Of a DNA stretch of 64,000 nucleotides, positions 43,481 to 53,975 are shown one piece after another. The notes under the pieces were generated by a model. The model was given only the letters and a program-made list of their open reading frames with translations. It did no database searches and had not been told where the DNA came from. Origin of the DNA: Tricholomella constricta (Eukaryota; Basidiomycota; Agaricomycetes; Agaricales; Lyophyllaceae); assembly GCA_013368375.1 (NCBI GenBank), contig JAACJP010000003.1, forward strand, positions 62,001-126,000, written 5' to 3'. A program made the position numbers and the translations under genes. Each line of letters begins with the position of its first letter. The stretch's first letter is position 1.

Positions 43481-45925
43481 TCCTTGTGCTCACACAGGCT
43501 CATAGGCTCACCCAACGTCCCACGCGCAGACAGGTGTACATTGGTGATTCCACTGTCGTCCTATCATGTGTCCAGGATACTTCTGAACCTCATATAGATC
43601 AATATTGTGAACAATCCTGACAATATTATATTCAGAAACCTCGGTAGTCCTCAGCTCAAGTTAGCAGTTGTTTTTTCTCGCTGTTCAGCACGTCGACTGA
43701 TAAACATTGAAGTTGTGCCGGAGGAACTACTAACGTAAAAGTCACGCTTGGCGGTTCCTCGTCGGTTGCGTCATCAACAACCGTGGAAGCAAATTTAGGT
43801 GTCACCTTTGCAGGCACGAGCTTATGACCCGTGCCTTCGGCACGGCACTTGCAAGTTTGGTCATGCCTAGTTGCTCTGCCCCCAAAGCCCCAGCTTGAGG
43901 TCACAACATGGGGCACAATTTTAGATCAAAGCATGTTGTACAATGAGAAATATTTATATAGTTACTTTACACTACCATATACAGTCAATAAATAGAGCAA
44001 TAAAAATAACCACATATGTTCATACCCCCTCCTATACCTGGTGCTAATTCCTTCCGACACCAAATCATGCTTGCCACCACTCCTCCCTATCCACAGAACT
44101 GATCTGGCCACTTCACAGAGTCCCGTCCTCATGGATCCCTCAATCATATATCTGGTCTGACACCTATACTTAATCAATCAAACACTACACAAACATTTCC
44201 TTTCAACAAACCATGCAGTGCCAAGCTTGATGACAATCTTCCAATGAACCAATACCTCCTACATGGTCGCTCTATCGTAAAATATAAAAGACACATCATG
44301 TAGTAAACACCACTCTCAGTGAATTACAGCCCATATTATCCCTCAAACTCAGAGTTAACAGCTCAAAACCTTTGTTCTTAGTCTTCTTAGAATTGTTCTG
44401 ATCGTAACCTCATGTCCTTCATCCTTCATTGTGTACCCTCATCTCTTGTTATAACCCTCATCAGTGTACTCGTAACCCAGTGTCAAAACCCGTGAGTTCT
44501 CTTAATTTTGTTCTTGACCATCCCTTCATCATATTCTGACATGATAATCACGTCTCTGACCGACCTTAGTCGCAACCAACCATATTGGATCGGACAGTGT
44601 TGTACCCTTCGTATCATAGTCGGTTTGACCATATGTGGGTTGGATCGCACTCTATTCTTCTAAACCAACCCTTTACAACCCCTGCACACTTGTGTGTTTA
44701 GGAACTTTTGACACCTCTTGCCTATTCCAGTTGTTAGTTGGATTATTTCATGCACAGCATATACAGGCCTTCTAGCACTATCAACGTGGCATGTGAGGAA
44801 CTTTATTGGAGGTACCAATATGTTTCGTAAAATCCTGATGAGGCTTCACCTTTTTTTCTGCCCTGTTTTTGACAGTTGCAGCCTAGGTAAGCACTTCACG
44901 TCTCTTTGTAGCTGTTTTTCTAATGTGTACTTGATAGAGGGGTACATGCCTCCAAGGCTGCTCACCTCTCCGAGTCTACTGCACACTCTGGATGCGGGGG
45001 TTTTTCCCAGATGTTCACATGATATAACTTTGGACTCCCAATGTGGGCACATAGCCGATTTAAACATTGGATATATTTTAAAATGTCAGATATAGTAGGT
45101 TGAAGTCATTTCATGTTACAATTAAAATATATCCAAGCCATTGTTTTCACCTTCTCCCCACAGTGTCCTCTCCTTGCCAGTTTGCTCCACTGTTAGGGTT
45201 GCCCCCACAGATGGTGTGCAGCCCTACTCACCTAAGTGAGCAGTATGCCTCAATATCCTCCCCATCACATTTTCAACTCTGACCTCTATCCTCAGTGAAG
45301 ATGATGGTATAAATTTTGAAAGAAATTATCATGGACATCCCCTGCCTTCAGAAGGCATGCATGCATGGATAGAATGTCATTATTTTGAGTGTTTCACTGA
45401 TCTTTTCCATTGAGGGAGCATCAAGTTCAAAGAGTGTTTTGAAGGTCACATGATCTGAGGTCAGGGAATGCCCGAAATTCAGAGCCAGCCTATTACGTAA
45501 ATATATTAGCTAATATTGGTCAGCTTGATCAATCTTATGTCAGGAAAATCGGCGTCCCCTTTGTTACAGATTTCGATAGGCGGCGGCATGTCCACTACAG
45601 ATACAAAGACTCAAGCAGTTTCAAAGACAGTTTCGTACGATATTCCGCCTGGAAGGCAGGCTGTTTACACCGCTGGAACCAAGTTTCACTCGCAAACAGG
45701 AAATGTTCAAGTCAACTACGGAAAGCGAGTGAAAGGTCATTATATCGTAAGTGTGCGTCGCCAGGCGCTCGAAGTTATTATACGAAGTTGTGATCATTAA
45801 TCATGTTTGATTATACAGTGGTTTACAAGCGTGAAAGTGACAAAGCTCACCCCAGACGGCTCTTCCCCTCGCTATCAAGTGCATGAAACAAAGTGTGGTG
45901 AGGAACCTCATGTCTCATAATTTCA
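43481..45925 (+). pseudogene. Remainder of the broken secreted-protein gene
   Basis: Protein-like segments in several frames follow the LINE: VYIGDSTVVLSCVQDTSEP near 43535, VEANLGVTFAGTS near 43790, and an exon near 45570-45750 with PPGRQAVYTAGTKFHSQTGN. The last is followed by an intron (45750-45820) and a final exon. The order of a secreted leader, a beta-rich middle and a PPG turn recalls aerolysin/ETX-MTX2-like pore-forming proteins of fungi, but this is weak and unverified. Frame breaks and an AT-rich insert (about 43915-45500) show the locus is no longer functional. Confidence 0.35.
43915..45500. other. AT-rich insert of unknown type
   Basis: The base composition is visibly more AT-rich than the flanks. 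No long frame exists. The insert lies between pieces of the broken secreted-protein gene. No terminal inverted repeats, LTRs or poly(A) were found by eye. Confidence 0.4.
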
Positions 45926-46424
45926 TGATTCTGTCACATTACTGACTATGTGGTTCCATATATACCCACTATAAGGCACCGACCCCAACGACCTCAAGAA
46001 TAAAGCATAGGTCCAACAAACTAGAGGACGGAGAGTAAACAATCTTTGAGCCGAATGGGACGCGATCGGGAGATCACTACGACCCTGTTTCGCTGTCAAG
46101 TACAGTCGCGGACAAGCAAACACAACCAATTTGGGAGAGTCATTTTGACTCATTTATGTAGAGCTGACATAGCGGAATCATATTTTGCATGACAAGGCTT
46201 CTTCCAGGACAAACTTCCATAGTCGGAAACAATGGAACCTGAGAAAAGAGAAGATACCCGACAAGTTGGCAGTAAGCACCACTTGTCCTTGTTCCAAATC
46301 AATGCCCAATATCTCATGAGATTTGATCACACACACACGAGAGTATGCATACGGCGGTCCGCGGATTTGGTATTTTGACGTAACGAGGTAACAGACGAAG
46401 AAAAGCCTGTCGCTATATTTCAGA
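45926..46424. repeat. Dispersed repeat shared with about 60550-60680
   Basis: The part 46215-46345 (TAGTCGGAA.CAATGGA, CACTTGTCC, CTCATG.GAT) resembles 60555-60680 with many substitutions. The rest holds nothing recognisable. Confidence 0.45.
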
Positions 46425-47938
46425 ATGACAGCCCATTCGTCGGGCCTCCACTACCTCTGCCAGAGCTGGCATTATCTTCCTGTTTTTCTTCGCCACAGAT
46501 TGAAGAACGCCAAGTGGCTCAGCGGAGCCGATGGCAGGCGGTCGTACTTCGAAGCCGGTGGCCTGAGTGCAGCACTGCGCGAATAAAGCATGCGCCACCT
46601 GAAATACTGCCTACAATGGCTGCAGACACGTCATTTGCAGAACGCTACGTAAAATCTGCACCTCAGCTCACGGTACGCTTTCCCTACAGTACGCCACAGC
46701 TCATATCAATGCGCAAATACTTATCTTCCGCGACTTTACTGCAAGTCTCCAAATTCTTCCCTCGCAAACGCCAGCTGCGCGTCCTCCGATATCCCAAGCC
46801 CACCTCCGGACATTGCATGCTATGCGCCGGGATATAGTGCAGACGGTTAAGCAAGTGGTCGATGTGGTCGGCCGATATGCCGGTGGGGCGCTTCTTGAAA
46901 ATGCCCGTGGCCGCGTGAGGGGTTTCATCCTCATCAAGAATTTGGACCGACGATCAGTTGGCCGACCTCAAAGGTGGGCACACAAGGCCCCAGGGCCACC
47001 TGGTTCGTCGGCTCGTGATGAGGACGGAGATCGGGAGCGAGACCGGGAACACGAACGAGATAGGGAGAGTGTTGCTGCTGCCGCAGCTGGAGGGGCTGGT
47101 GCTGTCAGACGGAGCAACCGCAAAACGAGAGAACGCGGTCCTGGTGGGGGAGGCTCTGCTTCGCTACGTCGCCGATGGCGAGGCATCCGCGACATCAGGA
47201 TGAGAATGGGGAGCCGGTCTCAGCTGGCGCGGCTATCTTGGCTGCGCAGCGGATATTGATGATTGCGACGGAAAGCCTGGATATGATGAGGGGCGTGACG
47301 GGGGTTGTGAAGGATAGCTTAGATAGAGCTGATGCGTATGTCTTTTAATTCTTACCAGTGACAAGTCCTCCGGCTGACGTTTGTTGTAGATGGGTGGGCC
47401 GCTTCCGGACTGTTGGCCTCCAGCGTGGAACGCGCCAGGTCGGCGCCGAAGGCACATCATCCTCCGCCGCAAACGGCGACCAGGAAATGGAAGGCTCCGA
47501 GTACGAGCTCCAGTTCGCGTACATGCGGCATCGGCGCGGTACAAGCTCCAAGTCGTTGTTCGACGACCACGACGGGATGCCGTCGCCATTCTCTGGTGAC
47601 TCGTCGTACTTGTCGTATGCGGGCGGCTCGAGCATGCCGTCGACACCAGGCGCGGGCGCATATACCCCTACGCGCAGGGCGGCGGATACGCCACGGGTGC
47701 CGGTGCAGATAACCTGCCCGGTCAGGATTAAGCGCGATGGCTCTGAATGGGTCGAGGTATGGGACACTGCGCAGTGTTGCGAGCGGGTGACCGGACGAGG
47801 GCGAGGAGGGGCAGGGCAAGGAAGGGAAGTTACAGGAAGTGAAAAATGTGGGGATGGACGTTGAGGCGAGGCTGAGGATGGTGCTGACCAGGGCGGAGAC
47901 AAGGCGCCTGGGAAGATGGAGTGGACGTGTAAGATTGT
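46425..47938 (+). pseudogene. Decayed duplicate of the Opi1 gene, 3' two-thirds
   Basis: Homology to 31430-32956 begins at ACAGCCCATTCGTCGGGCCTCC and runs to the stop region. Exons 1-3 and the conserved Opi1 core are missing. An in-frame TAA lies at 46583-46585. One intron boundary and several frames are broken. There is a 24-base insertion (encoding about IKNLDRRSVGR). The C-terminal repeats are shortened. It is not a gene. Confidence 0.85.
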
Positions 47939-48620
47939 TGCATCTCATCTCGCTTTTTCCTTTTGTTCTGTTTTCTTTTCATCTCGCGTCGTGACTTGAT
48001 TATCATGTACTCGTGGATCGATTTCTTGGTGTATCGCTCCTTCCTTTACCTCTCCTCTCACACTCATACCTATCGCCCCCCACATACACCTCCTTCAGGA
48101 ACAAAATTCCTTCGACCTTCATGTAACTACACTGATATGAGTCGTCCAGACGTACGCCATCTAACTTATAACAAAGACTTGTAAGTACTAGTAAATGCTT
48201 AAATTATTATCGGCGTCAATTCGTCAACCGGACCTATGGGAGATCTTCTACTAATGGAGACAATGTTTCTGTGTGGCGGAAGGTGTCGACGGGGTTATTT
48301 ATAGGCGCTAACTAATACAAGGACCCACAAAATGACAGGTGACCGATGGTTTGGCGGTAAGAACAGATGAAAATCCACCTATACGTAGTCTTGATTCTGG
48401 TGAGAAACGGCCATATCTGTTCGATGTAAGGGCCCGGGTAATCCGGTGAAAGTCCAGGACTTCGGCACCATGTTAAGACATAGAGCCCGGTTCAGAGCGA
48501 GGCAGATAGGGTCAACCTATAATCTAGTCATCGAAATCGTGTTTTGTTTGGTACATTGAAGTAGAACTCAAAATACGAGCACTTGTGGTGCGTTGTTCGA
48601 GAGGCCTTCACGGGGATCCG
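47939..48620 (+). repeat. Duplicated Opi1 downstream flank
   Basis: Matches 32957-33660, with shared strings such as GTACGCCATCTAACTTATA and GGCCTTCACGGGGATCCG. It extends the duplication to more than 2 kb. Confidence 0.75.
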
Positions 48621-48813
48621 GAGAATTCCAACAGTTCTTGGCAAGGTCGGTAACGGAATTCGGTGGTTCTGAAGAGTTAGTTTGAACATTGTCCTTATGC
48701 TCGCACTGGTCAGGAGGCTGTTCGCCGGACATATTAAGCGACAGACATCGGCGCCCACAATAACTGACCCTGACAGGTTAATGGACCCACAGGCCCAAAT
48801 AGTAGCAACCATC

Positions 48814-49008
48814 AAATCACTGGCAGATCATCGCCATCTCGGCTCAACTATCATACCTCCACGACCATTACAAGACAATTGAACTCTTCATCTACTTTGA
48901 CGGGGTCTTGCCCCGGATACCTGAGCTGAAGAGTAACAATGACCTATGTTCCATTCGGCTTCGACAGTATCCAGGAAAGCTGATCCCGTCAGCGAACGTT
49001 ACATCCTG
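48814..49008 (+). repeat. Repeat B, left copy
   Basis: 195 bases from AAATCACTGGCAGATC to ACGTTACATCCTG. It differs from 54208-54402 at two bases that I could find. Confidence 0.85.
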
Positions 49009-49028
49009 TACAGGGCGAGGTGGGTGGG

Positions 49029-49261
49029 TAACTCGAAATAAGATACCGAAAAAATCCTCGTCTGATGGGGGACTCAGTTAAATGCTGAGATCCCTACAAA
49101 GAAGTCAGGCTCACCTGAGGGGGGAATCGGTGTTGTGGTGAGATCCTAAGAGGAGTCTCGCCAACTGGATCCCCCCTCAAGGCGGCTGACCTTACGTAAT
49201 CCTGGGTCAGAGGCTACGGATTTTTTCATTGGTCTCGTGTAAACATATGTTTAAACCCAAC
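49029..49261 (+). repeat. Repeat A, left copy
   Basis: 233 bases from TAACTCGAAATAAGATACCG to ATGTTTAAACCCAAC. The only difference seen from the right copy is one A in an A run. Confidence 0.9.
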
Positions 49262-49696
49262 CAATGATTTTATCCAGCGATGAACCGGCAGGCGGGAAAT
49301 ATAGCGAAGTCCGGATCGTGCCGCGGGAGGGCTGATTAAGCCGGTCCCAGATCCGGGTGATGTATTTGTTCAGGTACGGCTATATGCTATAAAAGAAAAA
49401 ATAGGATTTAAGATTGAGGAACGATGTTGAGGAGGAACAAATGAGAAAAAAAGAAATAGGCGTAGCGTAATTGTCCAAGAAGCTGTCCGGTAATAAAACG
49501 ATAGTTCGAGCGTGAAGAAAACGTTGAAGGGAGAAAGAGACGAGGTCCGAAGTCCGAGAGAAGGCAAAGGGGAAAGGTCCGAAGGTAAAGGTGAGAGGTC
49601 CGAGGTCGAAGGCGGGGGGAAGAAAGGTGACCAAAAGGAGAGGGGAGGTGTCCGAGATAAAGTAGAAAGTCTGTTGCAGTCCGAAAAGGTAAGTAG
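49262..49696. other. 3' noncoding part of the YR element
   Basis: No gene. On the plus strand it holds a GA-rich tract (GTCCGAAG/GGTCCGAGGTC iterations, 49545-49620). Confidence 0.5.
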
Positions 49697-50701
49697 TTAA
49701 TGACGATAAAAATTGTTTCGAGATTGAGTCGCGAAAAGTAAAGCTTGAATAAGTACTGGGTTCTTCCGAATGTAGATTTGGAAGGCTTCGGAGGACCAAC
49801 GGCCGGTCGCTTGAATGATGTGGGGAGCGACTCCACACTCGGCCAAAAAGGTGGCGCCGCCAGCACGCATTGACTGACCCGCAATGGAGCTGTCGAAAAA
49901 AAGGCGGAGACGGTTTATAAAGAAAGAACGAGTGGGAGTCGTCCCATTCTCGGTAAGCCAAAGCTCTCGAGAGAGAGGGAAGAGGCGGTTACGGGAGTTG
50001 ATATATGATTGGAAGTGAGGGAGGGGGTTTGTTGGGTGTTCATTCCCCTTGACGATAATACGGTTGCCTTCGAAGAAGCGGTCGGCTTTATGACTGGGTA
50101 AGGTAAATTCATACCGGTCATGATGAATTTGGAAAGTCCAAATTTTGGAGACCTTTCGGTCATCACGTAGTGATCTGTCGTCGGGAACGGTTAATTCACC
50201 CAAACGAAGAAGAGCATAGAAGCCCGTGAGCAGTTGGGAGACGAAAAGGAGATCGTCGTGGAGTGTTGAGTTTGAGTAATGGTTGAGAACATGTTGGAGG
50301 TGGTCGCGGTCCAATGCAGATTTTCGAGACGTAGGAACCGCTCGAAGACGTAGACAACCGGCGAGGGTTTTAGTGACAAGGCCAGAGTTGCGAAACGCGC
50401 GAACTTCAGGAAAGAACGGTTCAAGTTGATTGCAGATGCCCGAGAGGTAGGTGCCGACCGATTTTGGTTTGATATGATGGCACATGTAGACAGTGAAGAG
50501 AGATAGGGTGTCGGGACTGGGTTCAAGGGGAAAGTCATGCAATTGAACGAAGCTGAGATAAGAATTTAAAGCGGACCCATAGTTTTTCCAAGTACGATTG
50601 TCAATGGCACAACCGAGAGCGATGGAACGTTCACGAATGAGCCTTTCGCGAGACCACTTTTCCCGAACGGGCTGGCGTGGTCGAACCCCAGAGGAAATCA
50701 T
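49697..50701 (-). CDS. Tyrosine recombinase of the YR retroelement, 334 aa
   Basis: It integrates the element's DNA circle by site-specific recombination. The N-terminal half has a core-binding-like helical part (WKNYGSALNSYLSFVQ, VGTYLSGICNQLEPFF). The catalytic half has Arg in FYALLRLGELTVPD, a Lys/His stretch (YEFTLPSHKADRF), SMRAGGATFLAECGV where HxxR is expected, and the nucleophile Tyr in GRWSSEAFQIYIRKNP. Its ATG overlaps the TGA of the RT ORF as ATGA, suggesting reinitiation. No stops or frame breaks. Confidence 0.85.
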   Translation of the reverse strand: MISSGVRPRQPVREKWSRERLIRERSIALGCAIDNRTWKNYGSALNSYLSFVQLHDFPLEPSPDTLSLFTVYMCHHIKPKSVGTYLSGICNQLEPFFPEVRAFRNSGLVTKTLAGCLRLRAVPTSRKSALDRDHLQHVLNHYSNSTLHDDLLFVSQLLTGFYALLRLGELTVPDDRSLRDDRKVSKIWTFQIHHDRYEFTLPSHKADRFFEGNRIIVKGNEHPTNPLPHFQSYINSRNRLFPLSRELWLTENGTTPTRSFFINRLRLFFDSSIAGQSMRAGGATFLAECGVAPHIIQATGRWSSEAFQIYIRKNPVLIQALLFATQSRNNFYRH

Positions 50702-53700
50702 TTTTTGGCTGCCCCCAGCAAGTGAAGAGGGGGTTGAAAAGGTGTTATATCCAGCTCGGGTTCGACCATTAACGCGCCATCAAAGTTTCGGCGAGAGAGG
50801 AGATCTGCGACGACATTTTGATCACCCGGAACATGAAGAATACGCACTTGATGATCATACTTGATCATGATATCGGCAAGAGTGCGTACGAACATGTTGT
50901 AAAGCGGTTTGGCATGAAGAGAATTGAAGATCTTCACCGTGTTGTCGTTGTCGGTGTAAACAAGTATTTTTGAGGGAGATGTAAGAATGTCACAGGCGTC
51001 GAGAACGGCACAGACGACACAAAGAGCCTCAAAGAAAAAGATGAGGTTCTGTTGAGCATCGAGAGGCACGTCAGAGTAAAACGCCATAGACGTGCTGGGG
51101 TACCAGAAAGCCATGCCGGAGAGACAAGCATCGCAATAAAGGACGATGTCAGCATCGTCCTCTGACCAGACTTGGGACTCAATGAGATGGATACCCGTAG
51201 CGTTTTGAAGATGGTCAGCTGCCCACAAGAGATCGGAGCGAATCGCTTGGTTGCACCAGATGTGAGCGTTTGGTTTATTGAGGTGGGGAGTTATTTTTGG
51301 GTAGATGTTGCCCAGACAAGGGCGGAGGAGCGGAAAGACATTGAAGGACCAGTTGGCCCAACCAGCTAGACGTTGCCAATCACGGACAGTAAAATACCTA
51401 GATTTCTTGCCCTGTCGATCGGCGAATCGACGAAGTTCAGCAATGAGGAGAAGACGGGATTTGTCAGGAAGGGTCAAGGTCATAGCGTTAGGGTCGACAC
51501 AGATGCCAATGATGACGAGGGGAGCACCAAAAACTTGTTTGGAGGCCTTGTGAGGAATGCCAAGTTTGTCCCACAAGGAGAGAAGTTTGAACTGTTTCTT
51601 GGGCAGAAGTTTGCGGTATGGGGCATACCAGATGAAATTGTCAGGATCATCGGACGAAAAGGAGTCGTCGTTGAAAGCGAGCAAGTCCAGAATTTTCTCG
51701 ATTTCAATGGCGATCCAGGTGACAAGGCTGTTGACAGCTCCCCAATTATTTAGGGAAGCGCGACCACCAAAAGCGTTGTTACGATCGACGTGGCGCTCAC
51801 CGTCGATAGTAACGATTTGTTTGATTTGAAAGTAGGGATGTAAGGGGATGGTGCGGTAAGCCTCGGCGACATCAGATTTGAAGAGAATAAGTGGTCGGGA
51901 GGAGAGTGACCTGAGATGAAGGAGGTGAGCACCCAAATGGGACATGTTGTCAAGGGGCATGCCCGCAATGTCCTCGTGGGCAATCATGGAGTTGAGGGAG
52001 TGTTTCCCCGCAGATTGGTTCGTCACCATGCGTAATCCGGTGCCATTATCCTTGGGAACGGCGTGGATAGGCATGGAGTACATGCCTGGAAGGAGATCTT
52101 TGCCGAAACTAGGGGAAAAACGACCCTTGGCGAGCTCGATATCCCGTTGATCCCTCAGGAAGGACGCTTCCACGGGGTCAGAGGGGGTGGGTAAAGAGAG
52201 GTCCAAAGTGTGGGGATAGTCATGGAGGTGGGGATCGGCAAATGGCCAAAAACCTTCACGGAGACCTTTGCACACGGAATGGACGAATGGTTGATTGGGG
52301 TGGGTTTCGAGCATGGATTCAAAGACGTCAACGTTGATAGGAGTGACGATACGAAATAAATCCGGATTTTCGGCAATGGTGTGAGAGACGATAGGATCAT
52401 CGAGAACATGTTGAGGAACACTGGGAAGGGGTTTGGCAGTTTCAGACCATTTCGCTGTGGTGCGAAGCGGCTCGACATTCGGATCCCAATTATTAAACCG
52501 CAAATACTTGGGCCGCATGCCGAAAGGAACCGACTTAGGAGGTAGCTGAGGTGGAGGTAGTTGAGGTGGAGGGAGCAGAACAGCTGGAGCTTCCGTGAGC
52601 CTGCGAGTTGCACTTCTTGCAGACGTGGCGGTAACGGCACTCTTGCTTGGAGTTTGGACAACCCTGCGAGGAGTTGAATCTGTTGCAGGAGGAGCTCGAT
52701 TTGGAGGAGGTAGCATTTCCTTTCTTGCTGAGGGACCGCTGAGATTCGATTCCGTTTGGCATGAGGATAGCGGTAGCGAGGCGGGCGAATTTGCCCGTGT
52801 CTGTGAGGAGGAGACGCTGTGCTCCACCAACTTGCGCTCGCACCGCTTTATCGTAGAGGATGACCCGGGAATGGTCAGAGACGAAGATGGAGGAGAAGAG
52901 TCCCTCAATGTAGTCAGCGTATTCTCTGAGTTCGTCCTCTCGGTGTCTGAACGCGAATCTAATCGCTTTTGCGGTCGCATTCCAGGCGGAGGTCCATTGG
53001 CCACTCGTTTCGACTTTGCGAGTCGGGTCGCTCCATCCAAGACTAATCTCACTGTCGCCAATACGTCCTCTATTTTCTTTAGGGGCACTGACGTGATGGA
53101 GTGAGCTGAGGACGACGTCGAGGTTGACCGGGCTTCCTCGGATGATGTTATCCCATTCAGACGAAGGGAATCCGTGTGGCGCGGTTTGAGCTGACCCGAT
53201 GAGGTGTTTGACTTTAGATGGGTCTCTGGCGAAGAGGGCAATGATTCTCCGGTTTTTGTCAAGGCTGGGATCGGAGGAGACCCTTGCACGTTTTTCGTCT
53301 TCGTACCAGGGTAAGCTCTTCTCGTTGAGGCGTCGTTTCCGCTTTCCTGACGACTCTCCATCCTGTCGATCAGACTCGGAACCAGATTGTGATCCGTCGG
53401 ATCCGGCGTGGATGGACGAGATGAGATCGTTGATTGCATCATCGATGGGCTTGTCGGGAATCGGGAGTCGGGGATTGCCTGAAGGAGTAGGTAGTGGTCG
53501 TCCGTCTTGTCCTCCTCCGGTATTTCCTCCAGTCCCGACCATTGTTCCTCTACCCGATTGAACTTCCCTCTGATGTTCGATGTCGTCGAGTAGGGCCGTG
53601 TAGTTGATGATGGCATTCCGTCTTGTATCCGGTGGACTAATGGAAGACTCGACCGCTCTGACGAGCGAAACGAGTGTTGATCCCTTAGTTTGTTCGGATT

Positions 53701-53895
53701 TCCGGTAGAGTTCGACGAGGTTTTCAACGTCGGTGATGATATGGTTTTCGATCCCCGAGTTGTCGAAATTCTGTCCAATAGGGGGGTTCGGTGCCCCGTT
53801 ATTCTCTCTAGCAGAGGACGTCTCCACGTTCGGGTTCGTTCCGGCATCGTTTGCTGACAGTCCCGTTGAGGCCGTTTGACTTTGGGACGCTCCAT
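50698..53895 (-). CDS. Reverse transcriptase/RNase H ORF of the YR retroelement, 1065 aa
   Basis: RT motifs are VPKDNGTGLRMVTNQS, LFKSDVAEAYRTIPLHP, FGGRASLNNWGAVNS and the active-site AFNDDSF. RNase H motifs are VLYCDACLSGMAFW, FFFEALCVVCAVLDA, VYTDNDNTVKIFNSL and ADLLSRRN. The first 460 residues (53895 to about 52540) overlap the Gag-like ORF in another frame and are rich in Ser, Thr, Pro and Arg. The ATG at 53895 has a strong context (ACCATGG) and lies 10 bases after the Gag ATG, so leaky scanning could express it. Otherwise only the part from about 52560 is translated, by frameshift. Confidence 0.85.
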   Translation of the reverse strand: MERPKVKRPQRDCQQTMPERTRTWRRPLLERITGHRTPLLDRISTTRGSKTISSPTLKTSSNSTGNPNKLRDQHSFRSSERSSLPLVHRIQDGMPSSTTRPYSTTSNIRGKFNRVEEQWSGLEEIPEEDKTDDHYLLLQAIPDSRFPTSPSMMQSTISSRPSTPDPTDHNLVPSLIDRMESRQESGNDASTRRAYPGTKTKNVQGSPPIPALTKTGESLPSSPETHLKSNTSSGQLKPRHTDSLRLNGITSSEEARSTSTSSSAHSITSVPLKKIEDVLATVRLVLDGATRLAKSKRVANGPPPGMRPQKRLDSRSDTERTNSENTLTTLRDSSPPSSSLTIPGSSSTIKRCERKLVEHSVSSSQTRANSPASLPLSSCQTESNLSGPSARKEMLPPPNRAPPATDSTPRRVVQTPSKSAVTATSARSATRRLTEAPAVLLPPPQLPPPQLPPKSVPFGMRPKYLRFNNWDPNVEPLRTTAKWSETAKPLPSVPQHVLDDPIVSHTIAENPDLFRIVTPINVDVFESMLETHPNQPFVHSVCKGLREGFWPFADPHLHDYPHTLDLSLPTPSDPVEASFLRDQRDIELAKGRFSPSFGKDLLPGMYSMPIHAVPKDNGTGLRMVTNQSAGKHSLNSMIAHEDIAGMPLDNMSHLGAHLLHLRSLSSRPLILFKSDVAEAYRTIPLHPYFQIKQIVTIDGERHVDRNNAFGGRASLNNWGAVNSLVTWIAIEIEKILDLLAFNDDSFSSDDPDNFIWYAPYRKLLPKKQFKLLSLWDKLGIPHKASKQVFGAPLVIIGICVDPNAMTLTLPDKSRLLLIAELRRFADRQGKKSRYFTVRDWQRLAGWANWSFNVFPLLRPCLGNIYPKITPHLNKPNAHIWCNQAIRSDLLWAADHLQNATGIHLIESQVWSEDDADIVLYCDACLSGMAFWYPSTSMAFYSDVPLDAQQNLIFFFEALCVVCAVLDACDILTSPSKILVYTDNDNTVKIFNSLHAKPLYNMFVRTLADIMIKYDHQVRILHVPGDQNVVADLLSRRNFDGALMVEPELDITPFQPPLHLLGAAKK

Positions 53896-53905
53896 GGTTA
53901 CTCAT
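52535..53905 (-). CDS. Gag-like ORF of the YR retroelement, 456 aa
   Basis: The first ATG is at 53905 (MSNHGASQSQTAS). The middle is helical (VENLVELYRKSEQTKGSTLV). A Ser/Gly-rich segment precedes a capsid-like domain (WTSAWNATAKAIRFAFRHRE). It ends with a Cys/His cluster (CNRFNSSQGC, CRYRHVCKKCNSQAHG) like a CCCH plus zinc knuckle. This matches the ORF1 of agaricomycete YR elements in layout. It overlaps the RT ORF over nearly its full length. Confidence 0.75.
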   Translation of the reverse strand: MSNHGASQSQTASTGLSANDAGTNPNVETSSARENNGAPNPPIGQNFDNSGIENHIITDVENLVELYRKSEQTKGSTLVSLVRAVESSISPPDTRRNAIINYTALLDDIEHQREVQSGRGTMVGTGGNTGGGQDGRPLPTPSGNPRLPIPDKPIDDAINDLISSIHAGSDGSQSGSESDRQDGESSGKRKRRLNEKSLPWYEDEKRARVSSDPSLDKNRRIIALFARDPSKVKHLIGSAQTAPHGFPSSEWDNIIRGSPVNLDVVLSSLHHVSAPKENRGRIGDSEISLGWSDPTRKVETSGQWTSAWNATAKAIRFAFRHREDELREYADYIEGLFSSIFVSDHSRVILYDKAVRAQVGGAQRLLLTDTGKFARLATAILMPNGIESQRSLSKKGNATSSKSSSSCNRFNSSQGCPNSKQECRYRHVCKKCNSQAHGSSSCSAPSTSTTSTSATS

Positions 53906-53975
53906 GTGTAAACGAATAGGGGTGATTAATTCAATGATGTTGAGCAACGGAGTGGCGATGACGGAGTCGATAAGT

